From: an uncultured Calothrix sp.
Lineage (GTDB): Bacteria > Cyanobacteriota > Cyanobacteriia > Cyanobacteriales > Nostocaceae
Length of the DNA stretch: 38,909 nt
NCBI GenBank assembly: GCA_937973965.1
Contig: CALJJQ010000162.1
Location: forward strand, 1 to 38,909
Direction: 5' to 3'
Made by a program: the position numbers and the translations under genes. This document shows positions 7,419-15,875 of this stretch, in pieces (the first letter of the stretch is position 1; each line of letters begins with the position of its first letter). The notes below the pieces were generated by a model that did no database searches, was not told the DNA's origin, and worked only from the letters and a program-made list of their open reading frames with translations.

Positions 7419-9014
7419 TTAGAGCAACCCACGTTTCCCATTCGGACGGATAGTCATCCAATTAGTTTTCGCCAATGCGAGTTGCTCCTCTGAGATTTTG
7501 GCTCCAGTGAGATTAGCTCCGCAGAGATTGGCTCCGCGTAGGTTAGCATTATTCAGGTAAGCATAACTTAGATCAGCCCCTCGTAAATCAGCCCCTTCTA
7601 AATCTGCATGGCTGAGATAGGCTTTACTGAGATTAGCATCCCGCAGATTAGCTCGATTTAAGCTCGCACGGCCAAAATCGCTATTATAAAGATTACTTCC
7701 TTGCAGGTTAGCTCGTTCCAGAACCGCAGAATGGAAATTAGTACCCGATAAATCCGCACTTTGCAAATTTAAACAGCTTAAATTATGCAGGGCAAAATCC
7801 CGTCTCCCTTTAGAATAGGCAGATTGAAAACCCTCGCTGTCAATGGGGCGAATTTGCGATCGCGAACCATGAGTCACCATCGAATTCCCACTTCCCCAAG
7901 AGTTGGTTTTACCGGAAGTATGACGTTGACGACTGGCTGTATACAATCCACTGGTATCCCCTGCCATCATTTTTGCTCGTCTTGCGCGAATTGCGGCCGC
8001 CACTTGAGCTACACCTGCACTGGAACCGCTTGGGGAGCCACTATGTAACATCCCCGAATCAGCTACCCGTTCAGTTCCTACGGGTTGAGCTACTAGACTT
8101 TGAGCTAAACTGTCGAGGTAGGGTTCCATTTCCAGAGCGCGTAGCACTTCATCGGCGGTTTGGTATCGACTACGAACCGATACCTCCAGCATTTTCCGCA
8201 AAACATTCTTCAGGTGCGGACTAATATTTACCATGTGTTCCCAGAGGATTTCACCCGTGGTGGGATTGTATTCTAAGTCCTTGGGTGATTTTCCTGTCAG
8301 TAAATAAATGCAAGTCACTCCCAAGGCGTAGATATCACTAGAATACACTGGACGCATGGCCATTTGTTCTGGTGGTGCAAATCCCGGAGTACCGATGGCA
8401 TAGGCTGTCAATGCAGTTTGTCCAGATTGGTTAGCGACTTGAGCAACTTGATTTTTCACTGCTCCAAAGTCGATCAATACGAGACGACTATCTTGAGCGC
8501 GACGGATTAAGTTGGCTGGTTTGATATCGCGGTGAATCACCTTTTGTCCGTGGATATATTGCAGCAGTGGCAAACTTTCACTCAGAAATTGTCTCACACC
8601 AGCTTCACTGAATACACCTCCAGCTTTGACCTCCTGTTGCAAGGTCGCACCGCTTATGTATTCTTGGATTAAATAAAATTGTTCGCGGTCTTCAAAAAAG
8701 TCGAGCAACCTTGGTAATTGGGGATGATTACCAATCCGACCAAGAGTAGCTGCTTCCCGCTCAAATAATTCCCGCGCCATTTGCAAGATGTGCGGTGCGT
8801 TTCCGGAGGGTCGCAATTGTTTGATGACGCAACTTGGTTCACCAGGAAGATTTTCATCATGGGCTAAAAAAGTTGCCCCAAATCCACCTTGACCCAGTGA
8901 TTTGATAACTCGATAGCGATCGCGTAGCAACAAGCTAGAGCCACAGGAGTGACATCTGTCGCTGTAAGGCGGATTTTCTGGATTGGAACAGTTGGGATTT
9001 AAGCAGTAGCTCAT
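7419..9014 (-). CDS. SpkB-like Ser/Thr protein kinase with Zn-ribbon and pentapeptide repeats
   Basis: A 531-residue protein. N-terminus: a four-cysteine ribbon, C4/C9 and C21/C24. Residues 34-295: a Hanks-type kinase with the glycine loop GQGGFGATF (41-49), K65, catalytic H161-R-D163-I-K-P-A-N, D182-F-G, and GTPGFAPPEQ (208-217), so it should be active. Residues 300-400: a Ser/Gly-rich linker. Residues 410-515: pentapeptide repeats A(D/N)Lxx in tandem, forming a right-handed beta helix. This order matches Synechocystis SpkB (Slr1697), linked to motility and oxidative stress responses. No transmembrane segment is present. It reads as a single-gene unit. Confidence 0.93.
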   Translation of the reverse strand: MSYCLNPNCSNPENPPYSDRCHSCGSSLLLRDRYRVIKSLGQGGFGATFLAHDENLPGEPSCVIKQLRPSGNAPHILQMARELFEREAATLGRIGNHPQLPRLLDFFEDREQFYLIQEYISGATLQQEVKAGGVFSEAGVRQFLSESLPLLQYIHGQKVIHRDIKPANLIRRAQDSRLVLIDFGAVKNQVAQVANQSGQTALTAYAIGTPGFAPPEQMAMRPVYSSDIYALGVTCIYLLTGKSPKDLEYNPTTGEILWEHMVNISPHLKNVLRKMLEVSVRSRYQTADEVLRALEMEPYLDSLAQSLVAQPVGTERVADSGMLHSGSPSGSSAGVAQVAAAIRARRAKMMAGDTSGLYTASRQRHTSGKTNSWGSGNSMVTHGSRSQIRPIDSEGFQSAYSKGRRDFALHNLSCLNLQSADLSGTNFHSAVLERANLQGSNLYNSDFGRASLNRANLRDANLSKAYLSHADLEGADLRGADLSYAYLNNANLRGANLCGANLTGAKISEEQLALAKTNWMTIRPNGKRGLL

Positions 9015-9671
9015 GCACTGTTAACTCGCTGCACAAAGAATGAGGACGGAGAGGAATTTACTCTATTTACAATTATTGAAAGCTTTTTGCTGAAGTTACC
9101 AGGTGATTTTTGCTGGTAATCTCTTGAAGACTTGCTAAAGATTCGCTGTTGTTCATTAAAGCAACCATAAAAGGTGAATTTATTACCTGTTAAATCAAAA
9201 CATACTACTTATACAAGTAAAGTACATCGTGAATATCCCTTATTTTTGAAATTTCAGAACCAGAAAAATTAGCTAGGAATCTGCTTTAAATTTGGAAATT
9301 ACGTAGGTAGGGAGCAGGGGGGAGGAAAAACACTTTTCAAGTCTATGGAGTTTTTTTGTCAATCAAATATGAATCCTATAAACTGGTAAAAATAAAAAAA
9401 CAGCAAAAATTATTCATCAAAAATAATTAATAATCTAGGAATAAAATTACATTCATTTGCACCAATTAAGCGACAGTTATTTACAAATAAATTTTATTCA
9501 TTTTGTATGCCAATTTTGCACTTTTAATTTTTCAAATTGATTATTATTCTCTTCCACAAAAAATAATATCAAAATATCAAGTTAGACTAACTTATGTAAA
9601 TGGAGGTGAAAATTATCCCTGTCAAAATGCTATATTTGAGCATGAAATGAAATCAGTAGGGGAAAGCATCG
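9015..9671. other. AT-rich divergent intergenic region
   Basis: It separates the kinase (minus) from the metallothionein (plus) and must contain both promoters. A frame at 9503-9706 overlaps the metallothionein start and has no coding character. No recognisable RNA gene. Confidence 0.45.
9627..9643. promoter_or_regulatory. Possible metal-regulator operator upstream of the metallothionein
   Basis: ATGCT-ATATTTG-AGCAT is a perfect 5-7-5 inverted repeat ending 28 bases before the metallothionein ATG. Cyanobacterial metallothionein genes are commonly controlled by the zinc repressor SmtB, which binds imperfect inverted repeats in this area. The match to the published 12-2-12 pattern is not good, so this is only a candidate. 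Confidence 0.3.
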
Positions 9672-9836
9672 ATGACAACAGTAACAATGATGAAGTGTGC
9701 CTGTGAACGTTGTCTGTGTGTGGTTTCGACCGCAGACGCAATTGAGAAAGAAGGAAAGTATTATTGTTCTCAAGCTTGTGCGGATGGGCATAAAGATGAA
9801 AAATGTTGTGCCCATAGTGGCTGTGGTTGCGGTTGA
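9672..9836 (+). CDS. SmtA/BmtA-type bacterial metallothionein
   Basis: A 54-residue cysteine-rich protein starting MTTVTMMKCACERCLCVV and ending in GCGCG. Cysteines are at 9, 11, 14, 16, 32, 36, 45, 46, 51 and 53, with histidines at 40 and 48. This reproduces the SmtA zinc-finger-like fold that holds Zn4Cys9His2, with KYYCSQACADGH as the family core. It sequesters zinc and cadmium in the cytoplasm. Synechococcus SmtA has nine cysteines; this one has ten, with an adjacent pair at 45-46. The ATG has AGGGG in front. No smtB repressor gene is adjacent in the window. Confidence 0.96.
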   Translation: MTTVTMMKCACERCLCVVSTADAIEKEGKYYCSQACADGHKDEKCCAHSGCGCG

Positions 9837-9965
9837 GGAATTTTGATCAATCATTTGCAAATTGTCAGCAACCTGGCTTTATTAGCTGTTGACTCTTAAC
9901 TGCCAATCAACCCAAAGGAAAATGTATCACAGTGCGAAGTATCGCCAAAAGTTGAAATTTGAAAT

Positions 9966-9991
9966 CCCCATCTATATCAAAATAGATGGGG
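9966..9991. terminator. Hairpin between convergent metallothionein and hemL
   Basis: CCCCATCTAT, loop ATCAAA, ATAGATGGGG: a perfect 10-bp stem 130 bases after the metallothionein stop. It lacks a strong T tract on either strand, so it may be a weak or bidirectional terminator or an RNA 3' stabiliser. Confidence 0.5.
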
Positions 9992-10032
9992 TATTTGGAG
10001 ATGATGATTACCTGTATTTTGAGCAAGTGGGC

Positions 10033-10069
10033 GATAAGCGCTGAGTAATGGGTTAATTTTTCCACTACT
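10033..10069. repeat. 37-bp dispersed repeat, copy 2
   Basis: GATAAGCGCTGAGTAATGGG and the following CCACTACT match 4492-4528. It lies just downstream of hemL. Confidence 0.65.
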
Positions 10070-10103
10070 TGCAAGTTTCAGGGATTGGTGAGGAGTTTAA
10101 GAA

Positions 10104-11402
10104 CTAGAGGCTACTCATGACCTCACGAGCAGCAGCTAGAGTTTGCTCGATATCTTCGTCGGTGTGAGCGATCGCCGTGAATCCAGCTTCAAATTGGGAA
10201 GGGGCTAAATACACTCCTCTTTCCAACATTCCCCGGTGGAAGCGACCAAACTTGACGGTATCCGATTTTTTCGCATCTTCATAGTTATGGACTTTACCGC
10301 CAGTGAAAAAGAAGCCAAACATACCGCTAATTTGCCCTCCGCAAGCTTCATGACCGCATTCAGAGGCAATTTGCAATAAGCCGTCACTCAACTTTTTCGT
10401 AATTTTGTCCAGGTATTCGTAGGTTCCTGGTTTTTGCAGCAACTCTAAAGTTTTAATCCCTGCGGTCATGGCCAAAGGATTTCCCGATAGGGTTCCCGCT
10501 TGATAAACAGGACCAGCCGGAGCAACCATTTCCATGATATCCCGTCTCCCACCGTAAGCACCAACAGGTAAACCACCGCCAATAATTTTACCCAGGGTAG
10601 TCAAATCCGGAGTGACACCAAATTTTTCCTGAGCGCCACCATAGGCAATCCGGAATCCGGTCATCACCTCATCAAAGACTAATAAAGCACCATACTCATG
10701 GGTAATTTCCCGTAAACCTTCCAAAAAACCCGCATCGGGGGGAATGAATCCCGCATTTCCGACTACAGGTTCGAGAATCACACCAGCAATTTCATTAGGG
10801 TTTTCGGCGAACAGAGCCTTCACCGCTTCCAAATCATTATAGGGTGCAGTCAGAGTGTTACTTGTTACTGATTTGGGGACTCCGGGAGAATCAGGTAATC
10901 CCAGAGTTGCCACACCCGAACCCGCTTTCACCAGAAACATATCTGCGTGTCCGTGATAACAGCCTTCAAATTTAATTACCTTTTCCCGTCCCGTAAAAGC
11001 CCGCATTAACCGTAATACGGCCATACAGGCTTCAGTCCCAGAATTAACAAAACGCACCATTTCAATACTGGGTATGGCATCAATCACCATCTCTGCTAAC
11101 ACATTTTCCAAGGCACAAGGCGCACCAAAACTCGTACCTTTCTCTAAGGCCGCATGAAGGGCAGAAATTACTTCCGGATGAGCATGTCCGCAAATTGCTG
11201 GTCCCCAAGTACCGACATAATCAATGTACCGATTGCCATCGACATCCCAAATATACGCACCCTGAACGCGGTCAAACACAATCGGTTGACCACCAACTGA
11301 TTTAAAGGCACGTACCGGAGAACTAACACCTCCCGGCATCAGATTTTGGGCTGCGGCAAAAATCTCTTGTGATTTTGTGGTTTTTATGGTTGTATTTACC
11401 AA
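10104..11402 (-). CDS. hemL: Glutamate-1-semialdehyde 2,1-aminomutase
   Basis: A 432-residue class III aminotransferase-fold enzyme that converts glutamate-1-semialdehyde to 5-aminolevulinate, the committed C5-pathway precursor of chlorophyll, haem and phycobilins. Visible marks: [13 protein letters not shown] (120-132, PLP phosphate), FEGCYHGH (145-152), D244 in [10 protein letters not shown], and the PLP lysine K272 in [15 protein letters not shown]. Length equals the usual cyanobacterial GSA aminomutase. It is cytoplasmic. TAGGAGAGAACTTTG precedes the start on the coding strand and provides a good ribosome binding site. It appears monocistronic, as often in Nostocales. Confidence 0.98.
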   Translation of the reverse strand: MVNTTIKTTKSQEIFAAAQNLMPGGVSSPVRAFKSVGGQPIVFDRVQGAYIWDVDGNRYIDYVGTWGPAICGHAHPEVISALHAALEKGTSFGAPCALENVLAEMVIDAIPSIEMVRFVNSGTEACMAVLRLMRAFTGREKVIKFEGCYHGHADMFLVKAGSGVATLGLPDSPGVPKSVTSNTLTAPYNDLEAVKALFAENPNEIAGVILEPVVGNAGFIPPDAGFLEGLREITHEYGALLVFDEVMTGFRIAYGGAQEKFGVTPDLTTLGKIIGGGLPVGAYGGRRDIMEMVAPAGPVYQAGTLSGNPLAMTAGIKTLELLQKPGTYEYLDKITKKLSDGLLQIASECGHEACGGQISGMFGFFFTGGKVHNYEDAKKSDTVKFGRFHRGMLERGVYLAPSQFEAGFTAIAHTDEDIEQTLAAAREVMSSL

Positions 11403-11527
11403 AGTTCTCTCCTAGTTATTTTCAAACCGTGGCGTTATTCAGCTCTATCTTAGGATAGTGGGAAATGTGACTCAAAATTTATATTATCTATAATTAGAAT
11501 CACTTAAAAGCGTTTAAAAATAAAAGT

Positions 11528-11716
11528 ATGTTATATCAAGCCAATTGTGATCTACCCTTGGAAATCCGTAGTAGGTTATCTGATGCAGAGCAGGAACTTT
11601 ACCGAGCAGCTTACAATAGTGCAATCCATTGGTATGGCAAGGCTTCCAAGGCCCACCAAGTCGCTTTAAGTGCCGTGAAAATGCAGGCAGCTATGTATCG
11701 ACATCAAACTATTTAA
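11528..11716 (+). CDS. ChaB-like protein
   Basis: A 62-residue protein matching the ChaB fold: a leading DLPLEIRSRLSDAEQELYRA, the hallmark AAYNSAIHWY, then the alanine-rich helix HQVALSAVKMQ. ChaB was named as a regulator of the ChaA cation antiporter in E. coli, but the role in other bacteria is unclear; in cyanobacteria such proteins occur widely as small single genes. It is cytoplasmic, and no chaA is visible nearby. The ribosome binding site is weak (AAAATAAAAGT). The family call is reasonably firm; the function is open. Confidence 0.75.
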   Translation: MLYQANCDLPLEIRSRLSDAEQELYRAAYNSAIHWYGKASKAHQVALSAVKMQAAMYRHQTI

Positions 11717-12068
11717 ATTTTTTCCCGCTTGTGAAAGATTTACCTCCCTGTAAAGAAAATTAACAAAAGTTGATGGAAAAAATACTTTCGGCGATCGCAA
11801 AAAAGGGCTAAAAACAACAATAATTCTCACCCAAACACAGTCTATCCCATTAAATATGGGGGTTAGTATTAGTAGCTTTAGTATAGATGAATTGGGACAG
11901 ACTACTACTCCCCACTGCCAATTCCCTACTCCCGTGTATGGTAAAGGTGCTACTTTTCACCTATCAAAATTAATGGAGTAGACCACTACTCCCTACTGCC
12001 AATTCCCTACTCCCGTTTAAAGTGGTATGGTAAAGTTATCCCTAGATGGTAATGCTTGAGCCTATTGT
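11717..12068. other. Intergenic region with a duplicated block
   Basis: It is dominated by two copies of a 50-base repeat (11899-11946 and 11980-12035) ahead of hisIE. A HIP1-like site lies at about 11791. No gene seen. Confidence 0.5.
11899..12035. repeat. Direct repeat pair upstream of hisIE
   Basis: Copy 1 (11899-11946) and copy 2 (11980-12035) share a start AGAC(T/C)ACTACTCCC, the middle ACTGCCAATTCCCTACTCCC and an end TATGGTAAAG. Copy 2 has a small insertion. The spacer contains TATCAAAATTAATGG, which resembles the end of the 30421 element. Confidence 0.8.
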
Positions 12069-12719
12069 ATGTCCGATTCAGCCCTAGATTTATTCCCCGA
12101 TGCCATACCCGTTGACAAGATTCGTTACGATGAACGGGGATTGGTTCCTGCTATTATCCAAGATTATTTGGATGGTACGGTGTTAATGATGGCATGGATG
12201 AATCGGGAATCCCTACAAAAAACCTTGACGACTGGAGAAACCGTATTTTGGAGTCGTTCGCGACAGGAACTATGGCATAAGGGAGCAACTTCGGGACACA
12301 TACAGAAGATCAAAACTATTCGCTACGATTGTGACAGTGATGCTTTGTTGATTGGAGTTGAACAAATCGGGGATATTGCTTGTCACACAGGTGAGAGGAG
12401 TTGCTTTCACCAAATTGAGGGAAAAATTGCTCCACCTCCCGGTGATACCCTATCCCAAGTATTTAATGTGATTTGCGATCGCCGAAATAATCCCACAGAG
12501 AATTCCTACACCTGTAAGTTGTTCGCGGGTGGTGATAACAAGATTTTGAAAAAAATCGGTGAAGAGTCCGCAGAGGTGGTAATGGCGTTTAAGGATGATG
12601 ATGCGGAGGAAATTGCGGCAGAGGTTGCTGATTTATTTTATCATATCTTAGTCGCTTTAGCCCATCACGGTGTGGAATTAAAGGACGTTTATCGCAAGTT
12701 GCAGCAGCGACGAGGTTAG
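12069..12719 (+). CDS. hisIE: Bifunctional phosphoribosyl-AMP cyclohydrolase / phosphoribosyl-ATP pyrophosphatase
   Basis: A 216-residue fusion that performs steps 2 and 3 of histidine synthesis. Residues 1-115 are the HisI cyclohydrolase: [17 protein letters not shown] (76-92), the metal-binding DCDSDALL (102-109) and [10 protein letters not shown] (119-128). Residues 125-216 are the HisE pyrophosphatase, a MazG-like helical domain with the EESAEVVMA motif and the [13 protein letters not shown] helix. Length fits the usual fused enzyme. It is cytoplasmic. No other his genes adjoin, as is normal in cyanobacteria where they are scattered. The short gap in front is full of repeats, so the promoter is probably within or just after copy 2. 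Confidence 0.96.
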   Translation: MSDSALDLFPDAIPVDKIRYDERGLVPAIIQDYLDGTVLMMAWMNRESLQKTLTTGETVFWSRSRQELWHKGATSGHIQKIKTIRYDCDSDALLIGVEQIGDIACHTGERSCFHQIEGKIAPPPGDTLSQVFNVICDRRNNPTENSYTCKLFAGGDNKILKKIGEESAEVVMAFKDDDAEEIAAEVADLFYHILVALAHHGVELKDVYRKLQQRRG

Positions 12720-12766
12720 TGCTTAAATCAAATCTGGGTGTTGCTGAATTTGGGTATGAATGACGA

Positions 12767-13741
12767 TTATTTACATTGTGTACTGAAACCACAATCCTCG
12801 TAGAGACGTAGTGTTGTCCCGTATTGAGATTTTGGCGTGATTATTTTCCATTGATGTTTTGATGAGGAGGTACGGGGAAAAGCAAGGGTAGCAATTGTTT
12901 CCCAGGGATTGAGGGGTATGCGTCGTTGTTGAAGGATGGGTTTGAGAAGTTGGGGATAGGTGGTTTCTAATTGTTCAGTTTTTGCTTTTGCTCCCCATTT
13001 TGCATAGCAGGGTAAATTAATCAGATCCGCAATTTGTCTGTCACCGATTAAGTTGTTAACCTCAGTAATACTATCTTGAATATCCTCATTAGTAGGTGTA
13101 TCTGGGAAGGTGATACGAAATTCCTGAAAAATGGTGCGAGCAATTGCGATCGCATTTAATGGTTGGTTCTGAGAAATCTGAAACTGAATCCGAATTCGAT
13201 ACACATTTACTTTCGCCAATAAGGATTGTGCTTGAGTCATCACAGTTGTAATCAACTGCTCCATTTCCTCAAACTGACCGCATAAACTTGCTAATTCTGC
13301 TCCTAAATCATGCAATGCTAGGGTTAATTGATATTGCCGTTGCCAAGCAGTTTCTCCCAACAATTGTAGACCTATTTTGGCATATTCGTATCTGGCTTTA
13401 TGGATATGGCAATTTGTAAAAATTCCTCCAGGGATGGGTGATGTTGGTTATGGGTAAAGTATTCTTTGAGGGAAATTCCCCCAAAGTCTTCCATTACTAG
13501 TGCGTAACCATTTTGAAACGGTTCTAAACTATAGGTACGGACGATTCCGGGGGTGTGGAGGTTTTTGGTAATTGTGTATTGGTTGCGGAATTGAACCAGT
13601 TCGCTGAAGTGGGGATAGGGATTTTTCAGGTGTTTGATGACTACTGGTAATGAGTCCGATTCTCGTATTCCTCGATAGACTAGGGTTTTGCTGCCATCAT
13701 ACAATTGCTCTGTTAGTTAATTTATATCCGGGAACATTAAT
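12767..13741 (-). pseudogene. Remnant A of a giant Ser/Thr kinase-ATPase-sensor kinase gene
   Basis: The pieces, in order on the minus strand, are: INVPGYKLT, then after a frameshift EQLYDGSKTLVYRGIRESDS and the kinase N-lobe up to LEEFLQIAIS; then, in another frame, RYEYAKIGLQLLGETAWQRQ and a TPR/ATPase-type segment to IADLINLP; then directly CYAKWGAKAKTEQLETTYPQ. In intact members (HstK type, about 1800 residues) these segments are separated by the rest of the kinase, an AAA-type ATPase and many TPRs. So at least two internal deletions occurred, plus a 4-base duplication (TTAACTAACAGAG for TTAACAGAG near 13715) that breaks the start. The original start codon also appears lost. Non-functional. 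Confidence 0.85.
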
Positions 13742-13853
13742 ACCTGTAGTCAACATATTCATTTTTCCTGACTCTAGTAACTTTAGTACTTATCCCAAAT
13801 TTTTGAATAAACATAAAGTTTATGGGTAGAAAAATTTTCATGGTGCTATCAAG

Positions 13854-13873
13854 AGATGCTATATATCGCATCT
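13854..13873. repeat. Imperfect palindrome AGATGC-N8-GCATCT
   Basis: Followed by GTACAG, like the palindrome at 5556. It lies between two pseudogenes. Confidence 0.6.
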
Positions 13874-13953
13874 GTACAGATAAGTTAGAAAAAATTATCA
13901 TTGTGCTAAAAAAGCCTGTAAGTGTTGGGAAACTCCGTTCTAAAGTCTCATGA

Positions 13954-14559
13954 CTAAAGTTTAATACCTTCCACAATGCTTGTACCGTAGTTATCATGAA
14001 TCGGTTGAATGGATGTAATTTTAAATCCAGCACGATGATAGATATACTCCCATTGCTCTTGAGTTCGTTCCTTTCCTGGAGTCGAAATCATCATGGTAAT
14101 ATCAAAGAGTTTGGAAGCAGTGTCAGAAACTACACCCATAGGTTGTAACACAACATCGATAAAGATTATATCGTTTACGCTAATGCTTGCTACGTATCAG
14201 GGGCTGTAACCGTTGATTATTCTAGTTTCATTTATTGCAAAGTACAAGATAATCGATATTATACGTCCATTATCTTGCATTTTGGCATGGCAGTTTTTAA
14301 GAATCTGAATACATTTTTCATCGTCCCAGTCATGAATTATATGCTTGAGGAGATACAGGTCTGCTGTGGGAACTTCTGTAAACATATCTCCTCCCATAAA
14401 CTGAATTCTGGGGATGATATCTGCGTCAGTTTGGTTTGCTTGAGTTTCTGCAATGGGAATTATTTCTGGTACATCTAGAACTATCCCCTGAGGGTGAGGA
14501 TATTTTCTGAATACAGCGATCGCCAGATGACCAAAACTATCTCCGATGTCTGCAATCCT
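13954..14559 (-). pseudogene. O-methyltransferase remnant with 97-bp insertion
   Basis: The first part reads IADIGDSFGHLAIAVFRKYP then GIVLDVPEIIPIAETQ and FTEVPTADLYLLKHIIHDWD, the SAM-binding half of plant-type/hydroxyindole O-methyltransferase-like enzymes. After GRIISI the frame enters foreign sequence and stops. It resumes at DVVLQPMGVVSDTASKLFDI and TPGKERTQEQWEYIYHRAGF to the C-terminal IHDNYGTSIVEGIKL. The N-terminal dimerisation domain is absent: coding stops being recognisable before 14559. The glycine-rich SAM motif has decayed from the usual DVGGGHG to DIGDSFG. Inactive. Confidence 0.85.
14155..14258. mobile_element. 97-bp insertion bounded by 7-bp direct repeats
   Basis: ATCGATA occurs at 14155-14161 and again at 14252-14258, exactly where the methyltransferase homology is interrupted between GRIISI and DVVLQP. 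A flanking direct repeat around non-homologous DNA is what a small transposed element leaves. I do not see clear terminal inverted repeats. Confidence 0.6.
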
Positions 14560-14616
14560 CTTGTATAAGCAGCCGTGCTACACGCTCTACACACAGAATT
14601 TGGTATTATAAGTAGA

Positions 14617-15780
14617 TTACAATTGTGGAATTTGGATGATAAATTCTGTCCCCTGTTGCGGTGTAGAAATACAATTTAATTGACCACGGTGTTTTTCTGT
14701 AATAATTTGATAGCTGATTGACATTCCCATTCCGGTTCCTTTGCCAACGGGTTTTGTGGTAAAAAATGGGTTCAACATTTGGGCTTGAACTTCAGGAGTC
14801 ATCCCGATACCATTGTCTGCGATCGCAATTTCAATCCAGTTATTTTCTAGTGTGGATGTGCGGATGATAATTTCTGGTTTATAACGACATCCTGTGTCAG
14901 ACTTTTTCAGCTTTAGCCACTACCAACCATTGTCCATCTTGTTGTAAAATCAAACAACCCCTAGATGCACCGACATTAGCGATCGCTATCTGCATTAAGG
15001 TTGCAATCAGTCCCTCTAATTCTATTTCCCCGGATATTGCTTGTGCTGCTTTAATGACCGTCGGTAAATCCAAAAATAAATCATTATTGCTAATACTCGT
15101 CAAACTCCCCATCAGGGTAGGTGTAATTGTCTCTTGATGGGTAATTGTAACAGGAGCAGTTTGTAGAATCGCAGTCAACAGTTGGGGATAATTCGCTTGT
15201 AGATGAATAATTTTTGCCTTTGCACCCCATTTACTATAGCAGTAGTAAGCTTCCTGCATATAACCAGCAGCAACTTTTTCCTTACCCCAATCTAGATAAA
15301 ATTTGGCAGCAAGTTCATTCCCTAGAGCTTCTTCTTGCAGATAACCATTTTCCTTCGCTCCTGCGATCGCTCGGTCGTATAATTCCATTGCTTGGTAATA
15401 TTTACCTAGTACCCGATATTTTTCCGCTTCCACCAGGTGTAACTTGTGTAAATAATTACTGGGAGCGAGATTTGCCCACTGTTGAAGTTTTTGCAAGTTT
15501 TGTTGCAAATTATCACACATCGCCGATGACTCATCCCCATTAGCTAATTGGGTTAAGGAAGCGTAAAAAGGTAGCAAAGAACTGACAAATAAACCTGGAA
15601 CCCCATCGAGATACTCCTGTGCGATCGCAGCTTCGAGTTTTAGAACCATCGTAAATTTTGGCTCTAATTTGATATCCGGGAATACTGACTGGAATCCTAA
15701 CCATAACACTTTCGTCCTTAAGGTTGCTAGAGCTAGCATTCCCAGATATATGGGCAAATTTATCCGATTTTGGATTTGAG
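14617..15780 (-). pseudogene. Remnant B of a giant Ser/Thr kinase-TPR-GAF-histidine kinase gene
   Basis: Reading the minus strand: a helical ATPase/TPR segment (EQYLDG-like AIAQEYLDGVPGLFVSSLLP, then YLHKLHLVEAEKYRVLGKYY), the family hallmark YYCYSKWGAKAK, a linker, and the start of a GAF domain (ASRGCLILQQDGQWLVVAKA). It then breaks after AEKV and continues in another frame with the histidine-kinase ATPase end: IEIAIADNGIGMTPEVQAQM, FFTTKPVGKGTGMGM and the C-terminus FIIQIPQL. The remaining GAF, the H-box and the N-box are deleted. The 5' boundary runs straight into an AATCCAAAATC-type repeat. It repeats the KWGAKAK region also present in remnant A, so it derives from a second paralogue. Confidence 0.85.
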
Positions 15781-15875
15781 ATTGGAGATTTTGGATTATC
15801 AACCCCATGAAGAAAAAAATATTTTCCCCTGCTCCCCTACCTAACCTAACCCATCAAAGTAAATGGGACAAAGCG

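Noticed and set aside
9503-9706. 67-codon frame before the metallothionein
   Set aside because: Overlaps the metallothionein start in another frame and shows no coding character.
12767-13363. Reading the 198-codon frame as an intact hypothetical gene
   Set aside because: Its homology starts before its first ATG and it joins distant family segments; it is part of a pseudogene.
14897-15808. Reading the 303-codon frame as an intact TPR protein
   Set aside because: Its first residues (IIQNLQSQIQN) come from an AATCCAAAATC-type repeat and its end cuts a GAF domain in the middle.
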